Under the pieces are notes generated by a model, which was given only the letters and a program-made list of their open reading frames with translations, was not told the DNA's origin and made no database searches. This document shows, piece after piece, positions 32,518 through 41,632 of a DNA stretch of 64,000 nt (position 1 is its first letter; each line of letters begins with the position of its first letter). The translations under genes were made by a program, and so were the position numbers. The stretch is from Desulfobacterales bacterium (GTDB lineage Bacteria; Desulfobacterota; Desulfobacteria; Desulfobacterales; CAFBRK01): positions 37,812 to 101,811 of the forward strand of contig JAIPEL010000002.1 of the NCBI GenBank assembly GCA_021737185.1, in the 5' to 3' direction.

Positions 32518-34728
32518 TCAACTCGATTCCGGATGGCGGATGCGGTATTTTTTCATTTTGGAATACAGGGTGCTGCGGCCGATTCCCAGGCGACGGGCGG
32601 TTTCAGCCTTGTTCCAGCTGCTCGCCGCCAGCGCTTCAAGGAGCATTTCCTTTTCGGTGTCCTGAAGCGGCCGGGCGCTTTCGGTTGGATCCGGCGGTTC
32701 CGGCTCCAGAACCTGAACAGGTAGATCCGATGGCTGGATGCGGCTTCCCCGGGCGAGTACGACGGCGTGTTCGATGGTGTTTTCCAGTTCCCTGACGTTT
32801 CCGGGCCATAGGTAGTCGAGCAAAAGACGCATGGCGGACGAGGAGAAATCTTCGATGGTCTTTTCCTGGACTGTGCAGAACCGGTGCAAAAAGTGCCGGG
32901 CGAGCATGGGAATATCGTTTCGCCGATCCCTCAGGGGCGGGATGCGGATGGGAATGACATTGAGGCGGTAATAGAGATCCTCGCGGAAGCGGCCGTTTTT
33001 GACATCCTGGAGAAGGTTCCGGTTGGTGGCGGCGAGGATTCGAACGTCCACGGCCAGGGTTCGGGTGCCCCCGATCCGCTCGAAATTCCGGTGCTGCAGC
33101 ACCCGCAGCAGCTTGACCTGGGCCGTGGAGGGAATTTCGCCGACTTCATCCAGAAAGATCGTGCCGCCGTCGGCCTGTTCGAACCGGCCCATCTTCTGCG
33201 CGGAAGCCCCTGTGAACGCTCCCTTCTCGTATCCGAACAACTCGCTTTCCAGCAGGGTGGCAGGATAGGCCGAGCAGTTGATGACCACGAAAGGATTTTC
33301 TTTCCGAACGCTCTTCTGGTGGATCGCACGGGCGGCAAGCTCCTTTCCGGTGCCGCTTTCGCCCAGAATCAACACCGTTGCATCCGACGGTGCGACATCC
33401 TCGATGAGCTTGTAGACCATCTGCATTTTCGGGTCTTTGCCGACAAACCCGGAATAGCCCGAGGCCTGTTCGATACGAAGCCGCAGTCCGCGGACCTCGT
33501 TTTCATGGACGACGGCTCGGCGGATGGCCCCTGCACTCTGGGCCAGCACCAGCTCGATGACGTCCATTTCGTTTCTGACGCACGCGCACTCTCCGGGACA
33601 CCCGACGCACATGGCGCCGATCATGCGCTCTTCATGGCGGATCGGAAAGACGGCAATTGTTTCGGCCTTTTGAAATTCCGGTACGGATATCGGGATCTTG
33701 TCTTTCGCAATGAAGCGCGAAACAGTGAATGCCGCCGCCAGTTCGTCGATGGATTTTTTCGTCACCCGGAGCGGTTGGACTTCTTCGGCCGAATACACCG
33801 CTGCCTGCCTGCCGTCGCTTTCGAACAGGAGCAGTACGATTTGCCGGCAGGTGATGATGGTTTTGAGTCTTTCCAGTAAAAACCAGCAGATTTTTCGGAT
33901 ATCGGAAATGGACCCCAGTTCACGGGCGATTTCAAAGGCAATCTTGGCCTGGCGGTAGGCCCGGTCCAGTTCCCGGTTGGTTTCCTCCAGTTGTTCGGCG
34001 GTGTATTTCAGGCGCCCGGTAAAATCCCTGACCCGGTCGAGCATCTTGTGAAAGGCGGCGCTGAGCTTTCCGACCTCGTCCCGGCTTTCAATGGAAACGG
34101 ACAGATCCATGTGCGCTTCGTCGATATGTTCCACCGCCTCGGTCAGCCGGACAAGCTGCCGGGTGATGTGGCGGACGAAGAGATGGCCCAGGGCAAGAGA
34201 AATCAGGAGCACGGCAACGGTCACCAGACTGATCTGAAGCCGCATTTCGGCAGCGTCCTTCAAATAGGCCTTCTCGAAAAATCCGGCCCGGAGAACCCCC
34301 GCCTGTGCGCCGAAAATCGGCCAGGCCACATCCAGATAGCGTTCCCCCTTTTCGGAGACGATCTTTTCGATCCTTCCCTGGCGGTCGTCCATCGGTCGAT
34401 TGGCGGCGATTAGCTCGACAGGGACCCCTGCTTCGAAGGTGTGGCTCACCAACGTTTCGCTTACAGCGATGAACAGGTAGGCCAATTCGGGGTTGGTTCT
34501 CATCCGGTCGTCGAGGAGCTTGCGAAGTCCGACAATGTCGTTGACCAGGATTTTGTCCGCTGCATCCAGGGCCAGATTGTGGGCAAGATTTTCGGCCTGG
34601 GCCCTGGCCGTCTCCAACAGGCTGTGGGTGTACCGGTGGGTGACCACCTGGGAGATGATCAACCCGCTGGCGATCACGATGCCGGCGATGGCTGCGGTCA
34701 GCCGGGTGCGGATGCCGAAGGAAATCAT
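32518..34728 (-). CDS. Membrane-bound sensor fused to a sigma-54 activator
   Basis: 736 residues in one chain. A transmembrane helix (about 10-30), a periplasmic sensor region (31-170), a second helix (172-192) and a HAMP segment come first. A GAF-like domain follows (about 270-420, with CPGECACV cysteines). The AAA+ core has [16 protein letters not shown] (Walker A), the GAFTGA loop and FLDEVGEIP (Walker B). The end is a Fis-type HTH ([21 protein letters not shown]). Normally a kinase and a separate response regulator share these jobs. The ATG overlaps the arrX-like stop (TAATG). It would sense a ligand outside the membrane and switch on the sigma-54 promoter at 32187. Confidence 0.85.
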   Translation of the reverse strand: MISFGIRTRLTAAIAGIVIASGLIISQVVTHRYTHSLLETARAQAENLAHNLALDAADKILVNDIVGLRKLLDDRMRTNPELAYLFIAVSETLVSHTFEAGVPVELIAANRPMDDRQGRIEKIVSEKGERYLDVAWPIFGAQAGVLRAGFFEKAYLKDAAEMRLQISLVTVAVLLISLALGHLFVRHITRQLVRLTEAVEHIDEAHMDLSVSIESRDEVGKLSAAFHKMLDRVRDFTGRLKYTAEQLEETNRELDRAYRQAKIAFEIARELGSISDIRKICWFLLERLKTIITCRQIVLLLFESDGRQAAVYSAEEVQPLRVTKKSIDELAAAFTVSRFIAKDKIPISVPEFQKAETIAVFPIRHEERMIGAMCVGCPGECACVRNEMDVIELVLAQSAGAIRRAVVHENEVRGLRLRIEQASGYSGFVGKDPKMQMVYKLIEDVAPSDATVLILGESGTGKELAARAIHQKSVRKENPFVVINCSAYPATLLESELFGYEKGAFTGASAQKMGRFEQADGGTIFLDEVGEIPSTAQVKLLRVLQHRNFERIGGTRTLAVDVRILAATNRNLLQDVKNGRFREDLYYRLNVIPIRIPPLRDRRNDIPMLARHFLHRFCTVQEKTIEDFSSSAMRLLLDYLWPGNVRELENTIEHAVVLARGSRIQPSDLPVQVLEPEPPDPTESARPLQDTEKEMLLEALAASSWNKAETARRLGIGRSTLYSKMKKYRIRHPESS

Positions 34729-35732
34729 TACCGGGCCTCACGAAAAGCGGTCAGTTCACGGTGAAGGACCTGGACCGGCTCGTACCAGCTTTCTTCCGAG
34801 TCTACGAAACGGTCGACCATCAGGGAATCGAGGATGCGGCGGCCCTCCTCGTCGGTGTGCATCAACAATAGCGCGCTGCGAATCTCCTGCTTCAAATCGG
34901 AAGAGAGGCGACCGGATACCACCAGCGGAGGGCTGCCGAACTTGATGGAACGGTCGATCACCTTGGTGCGGGACGTGTACACCGGATTGCGGGTGTTGTA
35001 ATATTCCCAGATGTGGCCGTCCACCGTGGCGGCATCCACCAGCGATTTGGCCACTGCCATGATCGAATTGTCGTGGCTGTAGGTATAGGTGTAGCTCTGG
35101 AAAAAGGTGTCCGGAGTCTCCTGGATTCTCGACAGCCAATAGAACGGAACCAGCGCCCCCGTATTGGAATCCGGATCGGTGAAGGCAAAACTCCTGCCCT
35201 TGAGCTGCTCGAAGGTGGCGATCGGGCTGTCTTTGCCGACGATGAGGTAGGCTTGGTAAAACGGCTCTCCCCTGACAATCGGGGTGACCAGGGATTCGAA
35301 TCCGAAATCGGTTTTTCCGGTGCCGTACGGGCCGCTGCAGATAAAGGCGATGTCCAGCTTTCGGTCGAGGAAAAGCTGGTTGACCTCCCGGTAGGTCTTG
35401 CGCTGAACCAGGCGGATGCGGCGATCGACACGCTTTCCGATGAAGTCGAGCAGTTCCCGGTACTGGGAAAAAGTCTCTTTGGGAGAGACCATGGCCGAAA
35501 CCGCCACGTTGAGCTGGTTTTCCGCCTGCACAGGCGCCGCCTCCTCGGCGACGGTCTTTTCGCTCACCTGCGAAAAATCCACTTTTTGATACCCGCCGTC
35601 ATCGCTGCATCCGACGGCAAAGACGAAACAAATTGCCACAGCGACCGCAGGCAGAATGCTGCGCAGGGACGGCCGCTTCAATGTGGTCTGATTTTTGCGG
35701 CCGGCTGTTTTCAAAGTGTCTTGGGAAGGCAT
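34728..35732 (-). CDS. PhnD-type oxyanion-binding lipoprotein (ArrX/AioX-like)
   Basis: 334 residues from the ATG at 35732. A lipobox AVGC follows a hydrophobic stretch, so the protein is probably anchored in a membrane facing the periplasm. The PhnD-like binding fold is seen in VSPKETFSQYRELLDFIG, LDIAFICSGPYGTGKTDFGFE, GRSFAFTDPDSNTGALVPFYWL and a long C-terminal region. In known arsenic sensors (AioX, ArrX) such a protein captures arsenite or arsenate and signals to a membrane kinase. Here the following gene encodes the membrane sensor. The ligand is inferred from context; phosphate or phosphonate is the alternative. Confidence 0.7.
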   Translation of the reverse strand: MPSQDTLKTAGRKNQTTLKRPSLRSILPAVAVAICFVFAVGCSDDGGYQKVDFSQVSEKTVAEEAAPVQAENQLNVAVSAMVSPKETFSQYRELLDFIGKRVDRRIRLVQRKTYREVNQLFLDRKLDIAFICSGPYGTGKTDFGFESLVTPIVRGEPFYQAYLIVGKDSPIATFEQLKGRSFAFTDPDSNTGALVPFYWLSRIQETPDTFFQSYTYTYSHDNSIMAVAKSLVDAATVDGHIWEYYNTRNPVYTSRTKVIDRSIKFGSPPLVVSGRLSSDLKQEIRSALLLMHTDEEGRRILDSLMVDRFVDSEESWYEPVQVLHRELTAFREAR

Positions 35733-35959
35733 AGTTCCGTATCCAATGTGTTTCAGATATGTATCCAAATCCGTTTTATATTTGTACACACGATATGAGT
35801 TTACCAGATAAACGGCAGATTTCCAAGCTTGCCATCGGGGCGTTGGCACGTAGCCGGTGTGCTGTAGGGAAACACATTTGACACCTTCCATCGTTAGAGA
35901 TATTTTGGACGGGCTTCGGGCGGGTTCATAAAAGAGGCAAAAAGCCGCAAGGAGGGCCA

Positions 35960-36091
35960 ATGAAGCCGAAAATCATACGCGTACGGGCACTTATACTTAC
36001 GATTGGTTTTCTTTTTGCGGCGACGTCCGCAGTCCCGGCCGAAGCCAGGTCTAAACCATTGAGCAGGGAGATTGCATCATGCCAACGCTGA
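35960..36091 (+). CDS. 43-residue exported peptide or truncated gene start
   Basis: GGAGGG precedes the ATG at 35960. The peptide is nearly all signal sequence (RVRALILTIGFLFAATSAVPAEA) plus about 14 residues and its stop lies inside the FHA gene, overlapping it by 13 bases. It may be the remains of a secreted protein gene, a small secreted peptide, or a translation-coupling leader for the FHA gene. No homologue is recognised. Confidence 0.4.
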   Translation: MKPKIIRVRALILTIGFLFAATSAVPAEARSKPLSREIASCQR

Positions 36092-36918
36092 CGGTTCGAT
36101 TCAAAAAGAAGATTCTCAGGAAATACCCGATAAAAAAAGGAGAATCGCTTTTGATCGGAAGACGAAGCAGCTACGAGATTGTCATCGACAATGCCGCTGT
36201 TTCAGAAACCCATGCGCGCATTTTTTCAAAGGGGGATGACTTTTATATCGAAGACCTCGGCAGCACCAATGGAACGTTTGTCAACAAAAAACGGGTCGGG
36301 TCTAAACGGCTGCAAGATGAGGATGTGATCACGGTGGGGAAGCACGAACTGATCGTTGACATGTCCGAATCGGTTCGTTCAAGTCGATTGGAGGCGCCCG
36401 TATCGTCGGGGCAGATCGCCTCGAGAGGGAAAACCAGCGCCCTGGCCACTGCGGATTATCGGGAAATTATGGAGAAAAACATCTATGACCCCAACCGCGC
36501 CACCCTCTTAATCCTTCGATTTAAAGGAAAGCAGATCCGAAAATATGTTTTGAAGTCCGGCAAGGTGCTGACCGTGGGCAGATTGGAAGACAACCACATT
36601 GTCATCGAGAATGACGCGGTATCCGGCCATCACGCACAAATTGTATCCAGGGACAAGGAGTATTTTGTCGAAGATCTTGACAGCACCAACGGCACCTTCG
36701 TCAATGAAAAGCCGGTGAACACCCACAGACTGAAGGATGAGGATATCGTCACCATCGGAAAGCACGAGCTGGTTTTTTGTGAATATGAACCCTATACGAT
36801 GGAAGAAACCATGTTGCCAAACGCTTTGGGCCAGGCGTATTCCACCCTTAGGACGACCGCGCTGGATGTTTCAAATTTTAAAAAAACCCTTGATCAAAGC
36901 GGCAAAAAGCGCAAATGA
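36079..36918 (+). CDS. Protein with two FHA domains
   Basis: 279 residues. The first FHA domain (about 5-95) has LLIGRRSSYEIVIDNAAVSETHARI and DLGSTNGTFVNKKRV; the second (about 148-240) has LTVGRLEDNHIVIENDAVSGHHAQI and DLDSTNGTFVNEKPV. Both keep the Arg, Ser and His/Asn contacts that bind phosphothreonine. A low-complexity linker separates them. A Ser/Thr kinase gene follows 106 bases on in the same direction, so it is a probable substrate or scaffold of that kinase. Confidence 0.88.
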   Translation: MPTLTVRFKKKILRKYPIKKGESLLIGRRSSYEIVIDNAAVSETHARIFSKGDDFYIEDLGSTNGTFVNKKRVGSKRLQDEDVITVGKHELIVDMSESVRSSRLEAPVSSGQIASRGKTSALATADYREIMEKNIYDPNRATLLILRFKGKQIRKYVLKSGKVLTVGRLEDNHIVIENDAVSGHHAQIVSRDKEYFVEDLDSTNGTFVNEKPVNTHRLKDEDIVTIGKHELVFCEYEPYTMEETMLPNALGQAYSTLRTTALDVSNFKKTLDQSGKKRK

Positions 36919-37024
36919 ACGCTGAAGCTGTTGACCCCTCCGTAAAAATACGGCGTACAAAGGCCGCAATCTCGTTCCGGTAAGAGGGTTGCCCCGGTGA
37001 ACTCGTAAAGGTATCGGAGCCGCA

Positions 37025-38407
37025 ATGGTTGATTCCCACCACGAAAAATTCGAGAAATATCAGATGCTGGACCGGTTGGCCGTCGGCGGCATGGCGGAAG
37101 TGTACCGGGGAAAACTGACAGGTGAAAGAGGATTTGAAAAACTCGTCGTTGTCAAAAGAATGCTGCCCCATGTGGCCGAAGACCAGGAAATGGTGTCCCA
37201 TTTTATCGAGGAGGCCAGGCTGGATGCCCTTCTTCAGCACGACAACATCATTCACGTCTACGATTTTGGAGAAGCGGAGGGGTCCTATTTTATCGCGATG
37301 GAATACTTGTTCGGCAAGGATTTGCATTCCGTCATCGAAAAGGCCGAACAAGAGAATTCGCCTATCGGGCTTGCGCTGTCGCTGTTCGTCATTTCAAAAC
37401 TATGCGAAGGATTGGAATATGCGCACAGCTTGACAGATTTACACGGAAAACCGCTCAACATCACTCACAGAGACATCAGCCCGCAAAACATCTTTCTTAC
37501 CTATGATGGTAAAATAAAAATAATCGATTTCGGTATCGCCAAAACGACTGAAAAAGCCACGAAAACCCGATTCGGCATCATAAAAGGCAAGGTGGCTTAC
37601 ATGTCCCCTGAACAAGCCGAGGGAAAGCCTCTCGATAAGCGATCCGATATATTTTCCGTGGGCATTCTTCTATATGAGATGGTGACTCGGAAAGACATGT
37701 ACGACGGCGCCACGGGCCAGATGTTGATCAAGGCGATCAACGCAAAGTATGACCCGCCGGAAGAACTCGCTCCCGACCTCCCCCCCCAGGTATATGAAAT
37801 TATGCACCGGGCCCTGGCCAAAAACCCTGAAAAACGATACCAGTCTTGCGCTGAAATGACGGCGGACATAGACAATTGCCTGTATGATCTTGAAGACCGG
37901 CCGAATGCAAAGCTGCTGTCTGAATACATGACCGGTTTATTCGAAAGGGAATATGCCGAGGAAAAGGAAAAACTGAGCCAATTGATGAAATATCCCCCGG
38001 AAAAGGGGCATACCCCTTCAGGAACCGCTGTTTTGGACAAGGATTATCTGAAAACCAAAATAGCGAAAAGAAAAGGTGATTTTAAAAAGATCGCCCAGAA
38101 GATTCTTTTTGAATTCAAAAGGCTGCATTCGGGCAGTAAAAAACGGGTGATGTATGCCGTAGAATCGATCATCGTTATTCTGTTCGTCTTGTTATTGTTT
38201 TTAGGAGACGGCAGCGTCACAAAGGAAAAATATAGCCAACTGAGAATGGGAATGACCTACAGCGAGGTCACGGATATCCTGGGAAACGACGATGAGTGCA
38301 GGGTCGAACTGGGAATCAAAAACTGTGTGTGGGGATCGGAGGGGAAAAATATCAAAGTCACGTTTATCGCGGATAAAGCGATTTCCTTTTCAAACAAGGG
38401 GCTATAA
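37025..38407 (+). CDS. Membrane Ser/Thr protein kinase with SmpA-like C-terminal domain
   Basis: 460 residues. Kinase domain (about 10-285): VGGMAEVYRGK with VVVKRM lysine, the catalytic HRDISPQN, DFGIAK and SPEQAEG. A transmembrane helix at about 378-396 (VESIIVILFVLLLFLG) follows a basic stretch, and the C-terminal 60 residues (YSQLRMGMTYSEVTDILGNDDEC... VWGSEGKNIKVTFI) resemble the SmpA/BamE-like fold. The C-terminal domain would therefore be outside the cytoplasm. Probable partner of the FHA protein. The gene ends four bases before the convergent MCE gene. Confidence 0.88.
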   Translation: MVDSHHEKFEKYQMLDRLAVGGMAEVYRGKLTGERGFEKLVVVKRMLPHVAEDQEMVSHFIEEARLDALLQHDNIIHVYDFGEAEGSYFIAMEYLFGKDLHSVIEKAEQENSPIGLALSLFVISKLCEGLEYAHSLTDLHGKPLNITHRDISPQNIFLTYDGKIKIIDFGIAKTTEKATKTRFGIIKGKVAYMSPEQAEGKPLDKRSDIFSVGILLYEMVTRKDMYDGATGQMLIKAINAKYDPPEELAPDLPPQVYEIMHRALAKNPEKRYQSCAEMTADIDNCLYDLEDRPNAKLLSEYMTGLFEREYAEEKEKLSQLMKYPPEKGHTPSGTAVLDKDYLKTKIAKRKGDFKKIAQKILFEFKRLHSGSKKRVMYAVESIIVILFVLLLFLGDGSVTKEKYSQLRMGMTYSEVTDILGNDDECRVELGIKNCVWGSEGKNIKVTFIADKAISFSNKGL

Positions 38408-38411
38408 CGAA

Positions 38412-39121
38412 TCAGACCGTGACTTGCTCTGAAAGTTTCTGCATTTTTTCTTCGACGCGATCCAGCTTTTCCTCTTTTCCGTTTTTTTCCAGCAGGCGGC
38501 GCAACTGCTCGATCTTTTCCTGTATGAGAGGCAGAATCTCTTGTTCCAACTTCTGTTTCATGCCCGCGCCCATATTCTCGATTTCGGAAAGAATCCGGTC
38601 CAGCTGCCTTTCAAGCTGCTCGATCTGTTCGTCCGTGGGTAATTCCTGAATTTTCTGTAAAAGCTTGGCTATTTCGGCATTGATCCCATTTGCACCTCCG
38701 AGAAAATCGGTGATCATTTTATGGTAGAGCCCGACATATTTCGACTCACCTCTGACCATCGCATTTTTTGCGATCTTTTCTCCCCCGGCAGGGCCGCCAA
38801 TGATTCGAATCGCCTTCCGGCTCTCGGCATTCGGGTTTGAACCGATATAAAACGTGCTCGATGTCTTCGGCCAGGAGGAGAATTGATCTTCGATCGATAC
38901 CTCGACCAGAAAATGCCCCGCATCGGTGTATTCGATGTCATCGACCCTGCCGATGGGGGTATCGTCGAAGAACACCGGATCGTTTTTCACCAGGCCGTCG
39001 ATGCTCTCGAACCGAATTCGGAATTGATGGTCGAAAGCGCTGCAGCCGAGCAGGATGGCCACCAGCAGGATTGGAAGAAAAAGATATTTAGTCGAGAGTT
39101 CGGTAGGTTTTTTTCTGTCAT
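38412..39121 (-). CDS. MCE/MlaD-type lipoprotein gene with a homopolymer frameshift
   Basis: From residue 30 on it has an MCE fold (IRFESIDGLVKNDPVFFDDTPIGRVDDIEYTDAGHFLVEVSIEDQ) followed by a long coiled coil. No start codon fits the frame: it runs back into repeat DNA. An ATG at 39121 followed by seven A (39108-39114 on the plus strand are T) would read MTEKKPTELSTKYLFLP and then a lipobox LLGC if one more A were present. So either the assembly lost one base, or the gene is broken or phase-variable. It would carry phospholipids between membranes. Confidence 0.6.
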
Positions 39122-39490
39122 GCCCGCGTAGGCGGGCATCCAGTGTACGATCCGGAAAAAAAGGTCCCTGGATTCCCGTTTTCGAGGCTGTGCGGCAATT
39201 CGTCATCCCGGCCAAGCCCCGCGTAGCGGGGCGCGAGCCGGGATCCAGAAGGTACTGGATTTCCTGGATTCCGGATCTCCCCCCCTTTAAGCGGGGTCGT
39301 CCGGAATGACGATTCTTGAATTGTGACACAGCCTGTTTCGCGGGAATGACTGCACTTCTAGAAAGAAGCTCCCCTGCTCCTGATTTGTTCTTGATTCTAT
39401 TTTTCATCTTTAGAATTTGATGAAATCGTAAAAAGTCCCCGAAGTGTCATGCCGGCCCCCGGATCAGGATCCGGGGCGGGAATGACGGGA
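39118..39490. repeat. Cluster of REP-like palindromes
   Basis: Several hairpins in series: ATGCCCGC-GTAG-GCGGGCAT at 39120-39139, further ones around 39204-39245 (CCCGGC..GCCGGG with an inner CCCCGC..GCGGGG) and 39275-39310, and one at about 39445-39485 (CCCCGGATC..GATCCGGGG). Each is bordered by GTCAT/ATGAC-like ends, the same class as the pair at 10268-10328. They are inserted at and upstream of the start of the MCE gene. A REP-associated transposase relic lies 4 kb away. Confidence 0.6.
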
Positions 39491-39532
39491 AAAAAGAAAA
39501 ACCGGTTCTCTATAGAATTCCAGTTGCATCCA

Positions 39533-39743
39533 GCCGGCGGCCAATAGGTGTCGGCTCGGATGCCGGGCAACTGTCTGAGCCAGTTAGGCCGCGTTGAGAC
39601 GGCCGCGACGCGATCGTTGCGATGCGCCAAATTACTCCGGTTTGCCGGGATTTCAACCCGAAGAACCCGCCAACAGCCGTCTCTACGCGGCCTTGATGGC
39701 GAGTTTTGGCCGGCAGGAGAGTCGACACCTATTGGCCGCCGGC
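39533..39743. mobile_element. MITE-like element with 21-bp perfect terminal inverted repeats
   Basis: The first 21 bases (39533-39553, starting GCCGGCGGCCAATAGG) and the last 21 (39723-39743) are exact reverse complements. Matches continue inward, imperfectly, for about 60 bases per arm (GGCCGCGT.GAGACGGC and its complement). The core has no credible gene. I judge it a non-autonomous element or a long palindromic repeat. Target-site duplication was not evident. Confidence 0.65.
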
Positions 39744-39803
39744 GCCCACCCTGGATCTTTATGAGTAACCGCTAAAGAAAAGTCTGGACGGTTTATGGAA
39801 CCA

Positions 39804-40481
39804 TTATCCTTGCGACACGATCGGCTCCAAAACCATCTCGACGCGTCGATTCTGCGACCGGCCCCATGGGGAGTCGTTGTCGGCGATCGGCTCGCTTTCG
39901 CCGAACCCGACGGTTCGAATCCGGGCGGGGTTCACTCCCTGGGAAACGAGATATTCTCCCACCGCGTCGGCTCTTTTCCTGGAAAGCTCCATGTTGTACT
40001 GCTCGGAGCCCACGCTGTCGGTGTGTCCTTCGATCTGGATGATGGTGTTTTCATAGCGGTTCAGGATGCCGGCGGCCTTGTCGAGGCTGGGGTAGGCGCC
40101 GGGCTTGATTTCCGCCGAATCGAAGGCAAACAGCATATCGTTTTTGTACGTGGCCACCAAAATTTCACCTTCCCGACGGATCGAGGCATCCCGTTCGTAG
40201 GCCAGGGCCCGCTGAAACTCCTGCTCCTGCTGCTCCATGTACCTGCCCACCTGGTCGCCGGTGATGCCGCCTACGACCGCGCCGATGCCGGCGCCCCAGA
40301 GCGCTCCTTTAAAGTCGCCCAGCAGCGCGCCGGCGATGGCGCCGCCGGCGGCACCGAGCACGGCCCCTCCGGTGCGCATTTGGCCGCGCTGGGTTTGGGG
40401 CCCGGCGCAGCTGAGCACGGCGGCAGCCGAAAACGAAACAAGGCAGACGATGCAAAGAGTTTTCAAAACCGATTTTTTCAT
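39804..40481 (-). CDS. OmpA-family lipoprotein with glycine-zipper
   Basis: 225 residues from the ATG at 40481 (AAGGAGCGATTC). A lipobox LSC follows the signal peptide. Residues 40-75 form a glycine-zipper (GAVLGAAGGAIAGALLGD, GIGAVVGGITGDQVG). The C-terminal OmpA domain has FDSAEIKPGAYPSLDKAAGIL, IEGHTDSVGSEQYNMELSRKRADAVGEYL and SQNRRVEMVL, the peptidoglycan-binding signature. It should be anchored in the outer membrane and bind peptidoglycan. It lies downstream of the DUF3106 gene on the same strand. Confidence 0.85.
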   Translation of the reverse strand: MKKSVLKTLCIVCLVSFSAAAVLSCAGPQTQRGQMRTGGAVLGAAGGAIAGALLGDFKGALWGAGIGAVVGGITGDQVGRYMEQQEQEFQRALAYERDASIRREGEILVATYKNDMLFAFDSAEIKPGAYPSLDKAAGILNRYENTIIQIEGHTDSVGSEQYNMELSRKRADAVGEYLVSQGVNPARIRTVGFGESEPIADNDSPWGRSQNRRVEMVLEPIVSQG

Positions 40482-40570
40482 GAATCGCTCCTTTGCCTGT
40501 GAAATGACGGCCCTGTGGCTCTCTGCCGTCGGGTCAGACTGCGGCCGCCGCAAACGCCGGCGGCCAGGCG

Positions 40571-41068
40571 TCAGTTGTTGAATTTTTTCCGGATGGACTC
40601 CCTCTCCTGGGGGCTGAGCTGGTCCCACCGGTCCAGGTCGCGCTGAAGGCGCCGCCGTTCTTCCGGGGACAAGCGCCGATACTGTTCGTATCGATGCCGA
40701 TATTGCTCCCTTTCCTGGGGAGGCATCCGGTTCCACTGCTCCATTCGCTGTTCGAGCCGCCTCCGGTCTTCAGGGGGCGTTTCCTGCCATCGCCGGTGAA
40801 TCCGATCCCGGGACTTGCCATTTCGTGCGGTGAGCATCCCGCCAGGACGCCCTGGATTGTCCGCTTCCTGGCCCCGGGCAGGCGCTCTCCAAAAAGAGTC
40901 TGCTGAAAGGGGCATGCCGGTCTCCGGCAGATATGACGACCGGATCGGCGCCTGGACCGGTTCCCGGGCCCACGAAACCCCTGCCGGCGATCCGGCGGCG
41001 CAGATCGCCACACCTGCTGCCAGCAGGAAACGGACGATCCGTGTGTACCCGTTATGCTTCGAGGACAT
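40571..41068 (-). CDS. Exported DUF3106 protein
   Basis: 165 residues with a signal peptide (FLLAAGVAICAAG..SWA). The C-terminal half repeats WQETPPEDRRRLEQRMEQW, MPPQEREQYRHRYEQY, LSPEERRRLQRDLDRW, LSPQERESIRKKF: the helical repeat of DUF3106, in which each unit has (L/M)(P/S)PEER. Its start lies within the end of the anti-sigma gene (17-base overlap), so it belongs to the ECF sigma operon. It may be a periplasmic stress chaperone-like protein, but the function is not known. Confidence 0.75.
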   Translation of the reverse strand: MSSKHNGYTRIVRFLLAAGVAICAAGSPAGVSWAREPVQAPIRSSYLPETGMPLSADSFWRAPARGQEADNPGRPGGMLTARNGKSRDRIHRRWQETPPEDRRRLEQRMEQWNRMPPQEREQYRHRYEQYRRLSPEERRRLQRDLDRWDQLSPQERESIRKKFNN

Positions 41069-41618
41069 GGATTATTTGTCTCAAAACGCTGTCGTTGTTG
41101 TCAATCTGCTGGCCTTCCGTAGAGGAGGCGTCCAGCACCCGAACCAGTTTCTGGACGGTCTGAAATTCCATCAGAAGCTCCATGTCCTGATCCTGGATCG
41201 TCTGCGGCTCCTCTGGCGAAAGCATCTGTTCCTTTTGAAGGCCGCTCACCAGGGGGGCCTTTTTCTCCTCATCGAGGGCGCGGTAGCTGAATATGCCCAC
41301 GAAAAGAAGCAGTGCGCAGGCAGCTGCTAGACTAGGAACGAGCTTCGGCCATGTCAACCATCTTCGGCCCCGGAGCCGCAGCTTCGGATCGAATCGGTCA
41401 AGAATGCGGCGCGTCATGGCATCGGCGCTTTGCCGGGGCAGGCGCGGCGTCCGGCCGGCGGTTTTCACCTTTTCCAGCACCGTTTCGAGCCGGCGAAGCT
41501 CGGTCCGGCAGGACGGGCAATGGGTGAAATGTTCGGCAAGGGCCTGCCGCCGATCTTCGGACAGCTCTTCCAGTACATACAGCCAAATACTTTTTTCCCG
41601 ATCCGGGCAACCGTTCAT
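41052..41618 (-). CDS. Anti-sigma factor with zinc-finger (zf-HC2) domain
   Basis: 188 residues from the ATG at 41618 after GGAGG; the ATG at 41636 that overlaps the sigma gene stop is an alternative. The N-terminal HFTHCPSCRTEL is the His-x3-Cys-x2-Cys site of zf-HC2 anti-sigma proteins. A transmembrane helix (LVPSLAAACALLLFVGIFSYRAL) follows at about residues 100-122, then a periplasmic part. It would hold the adjacent ECF sigma factor until a signal is received. Confidence 0.8.
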   Translation of the reverse strand: MNGCPDREKSIWLYVLEELSEDRRQALAEHFTHCPSCRTELRRLETVLEKVKTAGRTPRLPRQSADAMTRRILDRFDPKLRLRGRRWLTWPKLVPSLAAACALLLFVGIFSYRALDEEKKAPLVSGLQKEQMLSPEEPQTIQDQDMELLMEFQTVQKLVRVLDASSTEGQQIDNNDSVLRQIIHVLEA

Positions 41619-41632
41619 CGGTCCACCCTCCT

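Noticed and set aside
32411..35791. Shared 10-mer GTGTGTACAA (32411-32420) and its complement at 35782-35791 flanking the sensor genes, as a possible binding site
   Set aside because: A 10-base match between two gaps of a few hundred bases is likely by chance; no further copies or symmetry around the arr promoter.
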